A stretch of 64,000 bases of DNA from positions 1 to 64,000 of the forward strand of contig NZ_JACXAB010000018.1 of NCBI RefSeq assembly GCF_014699075.1, given 5' to 3'. A program made the position numbers and the translations under genes. Source of the stretch: Microvirga sp. (GTDB taxonomy: Bacteria > Pseudomonadota > Alphaproteobacteria > Rhizobiales > Beijerinckiaceae). This document shows positions 60,539-64,000 of this stretch, in pieces (the stretch's first letter is position 1; every line of letters begins with the position of its first letter). A model generated the notes under the pieces. That model was not told where the DNA came from, made no database searches, and saw nothing but the letters and a program-made list of their open reading frames with translations.

Positions 60539-61441
60539 ATGGCAGGCAGCCCTTCGCCTGAACAGCAATCCCGGACCGGTGAAGCCTCGGGGTCATGGCG
60601 CCACCCTTCGGTCCTCGTCGGTCTGGTTGGCACTGGCATCCAGGCATCCCGGACCCCTGCCCTCCACGAGCGCGAGGGCGCGGAGCAGGGTTTGCGTTAT
60701 GTCTACAAGCTGATCGACCTGGAGATGCTCGGCCTCGATGCAGGTGCGCTCCAGGAGATTCTTACGGCCGCCCAGCGTTTCGGCTTTGCAGGACTCAACA
60801 TCACGCATCCCTGCAAGCAGGCCGTCATCCCTCTTCTCGACGAGCTGTCGCCGGATGCGGCGGCGCTCGGGGCTGTGAACACGGTCGTGCTGAACCGCGG
60901 CCGGCGCATCGGACACAACACCGATTGGTGGGGCTTCGCCGAGAGCTTCCGGCGCGAGTTGCCCGACGTGCGTCGCGATAGAGTTGTCCAGTTCGGCGCC
61001 GGCGGCGCGGGCGCGGCGGTCGCGCATGCCCTTCTCACCCTTGGAACCGGCGAAGTCGTTATTCTCGACACGGATGAGGCCAAGGCCAGGGATCTCAGCA
61101 CCGCCCTGTGTGCACGGTTCGGCAAAGGCCGTGCCACTGCCAGCAGCTCACCCGCAGAGGCATTGGTTTCGGCCAACGGCATGGTCAACACGACGCCGCT
61201 GGGCATGGCAAAGTACCCCGGCATGGCGGTTCCCCCAGATCTCCTGCGCTCTGACCTATGGGTTGCCGATATCGTTTATTTCCCACTTGAAACGGAATTG
61301 CTGCGCCAAGCCCGTCTCCGCGGCTGCCGCACCATGTCGGGCGGCGGCATGGCAGTCTTTCAGGCCATTGGGGCCTTCCAGCATTTTACAGGCTTGGAAG
61401 CGAATACGGAGCGGATGCTCCGGCACTTCAGAGAAATGTGA
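60539..61441 (+). CDS. aroE: Shikimate/quinate dehydrogenase
   Basis: A 300-aa NAD(P)-dependent dehydrogenase. The substrate site reads VGTGIQASRTPALHERE and NITHPCKQAVI with catalytic Lys, and the Asp partner is in GHNTDWWGFAE. The nucleotide site is FGAGGAGAAVAHAL followed by the strand end ILDTD, which favours NAD. The SRTPALHE form is that of quinate/shikimate dehydrogenases used in catabolism rather than the biosynthetic SxSPxxHN form. It is 5 nt after the dehydroquinase gene. Start 60539 gives MAGSPSPEQQ. Confidence 0.9.
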   Translation: MAGSPSPEQQSRTGEASGSWRHPSVLVGLVGTGIQASRTPALHEREGAEQGLRYVYKLIDLEMLGLDAGALQEILTAAQRFGFAGLNITHPCKQAVIPLLDELSPDAAALGAVNTVVLNRGRRIGHNTDWWGFAESFRRELPDVRRDRVVQFGAGGAGAAVAHALLTLGTGEVVILDTDEAKARDLSTALCARFGKGRATASSSPAEALVSANGMVNTTPLGMAKYPGMAVPPDLLRSDLWVADIVYFPLETELLRQARLRGCRTMSGGGMAVFQAIGAFQHFTGLEANTERMLRHFREM

Positions 61442-61615
61442 TCCGCAGTCGAACCAGCCCTGAGACTGTCCCTGGACCAGCAGTCGTGGCCATGGCGAGG
61501 CGCTGCATGCGCAGGCCTTAGGCTCATCGGCCCGCAAGGTCCAGCAAAGCCAGTGGGTGTAATCATCCTTCTCAGTGACTTGGCTTCAGCCTGCAATGAG
61601 ATTCGGATCCTTCCC

Positions 61616-63109
61616 ATGACGAACATCCAACTCCCTGCCGTCAGTGTTACAATGGCACTGGTGGCCAACCTGCAGGCGAGCCTGCCGGATTTCGGCCGCA
61701 TCGTCGACCAGTTCGGGCATCCGGCTCCGGCTTTGCGGAAGCTGGGTCTTGTTCATTGGGAGAATGGACGTTTCGATACGGCGGCCCGAACCTTTGAGGC
61801 CGCTCTTTCCCTGATGCCCAACGATCCTGACATCTGGCGCGATCTCGCAAGCGTCTACAGCGGTTCGGATCGCGATGAGCAGGCGCTGACGGCCATACGG
61901 ACATCCCTTCAGATCAATCCGCACAATGCTCAATCCTGGCAGACGCTCGCCAGCGTGGCAGACCGGCTGGATGATAGCGAGACGGCTGAGGACGCCTATC
62001 GGCGAACGGTCGCTCTCAATCCGGAGGCCGCCGCTGCCCATCTTGGCCTTGGACTGCTGTTGTTCAGGAAAAAGCAGTACCAGGAGGCTTTGGCGGCCGT
62101 GCGAGAATCCGTCACGCTCGATCCTGTCAACGGCTTGGCTCATTATGCCCTTGGACACCTATGCTTCATTGTATCCGATTTTGCGGACTGCGCGGGAGCG
62201 TTCGATGAAGCCGCACGGCTGACATTGCCGCTCGATCCGGCAGCTTTGCAGAAGCAGGCGCGGGCCATCACGTTCCAGACGATGATTGAAGGCCGCGTTC
62301 AGGAGGCCCTGCGAGACTACAACGAGATTGCAGGCGAGCACCGCGAGGATCTCGACATCATCGCGCGGGATGCTTTCTCCGTCCTCAGCGCTTCCGGCCA
62401 CCTCGAAGCGGCCGCTGAGATCGGCCGGATGCGGCTTGCCGAGAAGCCCGATGACCCGGTCAGGCGCTATCTGCTCGACGCCGTTCTCGCGCGAAGCATG
62501 ACGGCAGCACCTGTGGAGTATATCGAAACCTATTTCGATCAGTTCGCGCCACAGTTCGATGGCAAATTGCTTTCGACACTCCAATACGATGGCCCGCGTC
62601 AGATGACGAAGCTTCTGGCCGGGCACCGGACCGGCTTCAACCGCATGCTCGACTTGGGATGCGGCACCGGACTGGCCGCCGGGGAGCTGCTTTCGTTCGG
62701 CCCTAACCTGACTGGCGTTGACATCTCGTCAGGCATGCTGGCTGAGGCAGCCAAGCGCGGTGGATACTCCGAACTCGTTAAGTCGGAGGCTATGGCCTAT
62801 CTCGAGGCAACCCCGAGCCGTTTCGATCTCATCTTCGCGGCGGATTCACTGATCTATTTCGGCGATCTCGGACCGATCCTGCGCGCCGCAGCCGGTGCCA
62901 TGGTGCAAGGGGGCCTGTTCGCCCTGAGCATCGAGGTCGCCGCAGGAGACGGTTTCACGCTGCAACCCTCCGGCCGCTTCGCCCATTCCCTCGAGCACCT
63001 CAAGGCAGCGGCCACGGACTTCGCCATTCTGGACGTCATGGAAGGCACCATCCGCCTCGAAGCTGCGCGACCGGTGGCCGGCCTCTATGTCATTATGGAG
63101 AGACGCTGA
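61616..63109 (+). CDS. TPR-methyltransferase fusion protein
   Basis: A 497-aa cytoplasmic protein. Residues about 25-290 hold TPR units (LGLVHWENGRFDTAARTFEAAL; 'LASVADRLDDSETAEDAYRRT'; LGLGLLLFRKKQYQEALAAV), and residues about 310-497 form a SAM-dependent methyltransferase with motif I RMLDLGCGTGLAAGELL, the acidic strand end VDISSGML, and FDLIFAADSLIYF. The region YIETYFDQFAPQFD between them is typical of this family. The substrate is unknown. Start 61616 (MTNIQLPAV) was preferred to GTG 61553. It is 174 nt after the dehydrogenase gene and may be outside that operon. Confidence 0.85.
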   Translation: MTNIQLPAVSVTMALVANLQASLPDFGRIVDQFGHPAPALRKLGLVHWENGRFDTAARTFEAALSLMPNDPDIWRDLASVYSGSDRDEQALTAIRTSLQINPHNAQSWQTLASVADRLDDSETAEDAYRRTVALNPEAAAAHLGLGLLLFRKKQYQEALAAVRESVTLDPVNGLAHYALGHLCFIVSDFADCAGAFDEAARLTLPLDPAALQKQARAITFQTMIEGRVQEALRDYNEIAGEHREDLDIIARDAFSVLSASGHLEAAAEIGRMRLAEKPDDPVRRYLLDAVLARSMTAAPVEYIETYFDQFAPQFDGKLLSTLQYDGPRQMTKLLAGHRTGFNRMLDLGCGTGLAAGELLSFGPNLTGVDISSGMLAEAAKRGGYSELVKSEAMAYLEATPSRFDLIFAADSLIYFGDLGPILRAAAGAMVQGGLFALSIEVAAGDGFTLQPSGRFAHSLEHLKAAATDFAILDVMEGTIRLEAARPVAGLYVIMERR

Positions 63110-63326
63110 CAGCGCGTTTGCTCCTAGGGCCCCAAATCGACACCATCCTACAACGGTACACTTGAAACGGACTGGCTCATCAAAGCTTTGGACGAGGCAC
63201 GATTTTGCGAGGGCAGACTGAACTCACGATTAGGCCCCTTGCTGCGTTTCAATCGATCTGCCTAGATTGCAGACAGAATCAAGATTGAACCAGACGCAAG
63301 TCCCAAGCTTCGGGGGTCTAACGACC

Positions 63327-64000
63327 GTGTACGATTTGGTCATCAAAGGCGGAAGCCTTGCGACTTCCGAAGGCGTGTCGACTGCTGATGTCGCGGTTCA
63401 CGATGGCCAGATTGTTGCGCTGGGCCGGAACCTTCCGGACGGGCGACGCAATATTGATGCAACGGGACAACTGATCCTCCCCGGCGGCGTCGACGCCCAT
63501 TGTCATATCGAGCAGCTCTCAGGCGGCGGGCTGATGAACGCCGACACCTTCGAGACGGCCACCCGCTCGGCTGCCTTTGGCGGCACCACGACTGTGATCT
63601 CCTTTGCAGCGCAGCATCGCGGGGACAGCCTGCGGGGTGTCGTCGAGAACTACTCGTGCCTTGCTGCGGCCGGCGCCGTAACGGACTATGCCTTTCATCT
63701 CTGGATTTCCGATCCGACACCGGAAACGCTGGAGCGGGACCTGCCGGAACTGATCCAGAACGGGCACCGGTCGATCAAGATTTTCATGACCTATGATCGC
63801 GTTCGCCTGCTCGATGAGCAGGTTCTGGACGTGATGATGGTAGCCCGCAAGTATGGCGCCCTTGTCTGCGCCCATGCCGAGAACCATGGCATGATCAAAT
63901 GGATGGCCGACAGGCTTGTCTCGCGCGGGTATGTCGAGCCGAAATTTCATGGCATAAGCCACCCACGAGTGTGCGAGATCGAAGCATTCGAGCGCCTCAT
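63327..64000 (+). CDS. Dihydropyrimidinase/hydantoinase, 5' part only
   Basis: The frame is open from GTG 63327 to the right edge (224 codons of about 480). It begins VYDLVIKGGSLATSEG, then shows the metal motif GVDAHCHIEQL, the carboxylated Lys in SIKIFMTYDRVRLLD, and His in CAHAENHGMIKW. These are amidohydrolase-superfamily marks of cyclic amidases. GGGGG about 10 nt upstream supports the GTG start. The rest of the gene lies outside the window. Confidence 0.88.
   Translation, partial: MYDLVIKGGSLATSEGVSTADVAVHDGQIVALGRNLPDGRRNIDATGQLILPGGVDAHCHIEQLSGGGLMNADTFETATRSAAFGGTTTVISFAAQHRGDSLRGVVENYSCLAAAGAVTDYAFHLWISDPTPETLERDLPELIQNGHRSIKIFMTYDRVRLLDEQVLDVMMVARKYGALVCAHAENHGMIKWMADRLVSRGYVEPKFHGISHPRVCEIEAFERL

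Overview
The window is a GC-rich, tightly packed stretch of bacterial chromosome. Gene content (LipB, ATP12 chaperone, an ExoR-like Sel1 protein, TRAP and ABC sugar uptake, propionyl-CoA and methylcrotonyl-CoA carboxylase subunits) and several palindromic intergenic repeats point to an alphaproteobacterium of the Hyphomicrobiales, probably near Microvirga/Methylobacterium; the exact genus is an inference. I see no insertion sequence, prophage, CRISPR array or plasmid function. Two tRNAs are present: an initiator tRNA-Met cut by the left edge and tRNA-Leu(GAG).

Region 1 (1-35 kb) is mostly housekeeping and acyl-CoA metabolism: exonuclease III, IlvD overlapping an ExoR-like gene, MccB, LipB, MgtE, a GH25 lysozyme-like lipoprotein, isovaleryl-CoA dehydrogenase, GST, RraA-like protein, small DUF proteins, a solute-binding lipoprotein translationally coupled to a CDF transporter, PccA and PccB separated by about 5 kb of other genes, an MhqO/MhqD-like quinone-detoxification pair, and an ATP12 chaperone. 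Five different palindromic intergenic elements lie here.

Region 2 (35.5-47.2 kb) is the most unusual part. A TPR/beta-barrel outer-membrane protein built from five roughly 114-residue units is divergent from a cellulose-synthase-like GT2 enzyme without a PilZ domain. Next to them lie a STAS protein coupled to a PIG-L deacetylase, a small membrane-anchored protein of unknown function, a complete partner-switching set (HAMP-SpoIIE phosphatase, STAS antagonist, HATPase kinase) without a sigma factor, a GH10 glycoside hydrolase with no visible signal peptide, and a GAF protein. I read it as an exopolysaccharide locus under partner-switching control.

Region 3 (47.2-53.6 kb) is a sugar catabolic cluster, probably for L-fucose or a related 6-deoxysugar/aldose: FucU-type mutarotase and aldo/keto reductase on the minus strand, divergent from an RbsA/RbsC/RbsB-type ABC importer and a fuconolactonase-like amidohydrolase. 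A near-perfect 18-bp palindrome lies between the divergent arms.

Region 4 (53.6-61.4 kb) is a quinate/shikimate-type catabolic cluster: QuiC-like 3-dehydroshikimate dehydratase, two tandem paralogous GntR regulators, a DctPQM TRAP transporter, a type II dehydroquinase with an altered active-site motif, and a shikimate/quinate dehydrogenase. Together they would import the hydroaromatic acid and convert it to protocatechuate. The window ends with a TPR-methyltransferase and the 5' part of a dihydropyrimidinase/hydantoinase gene.
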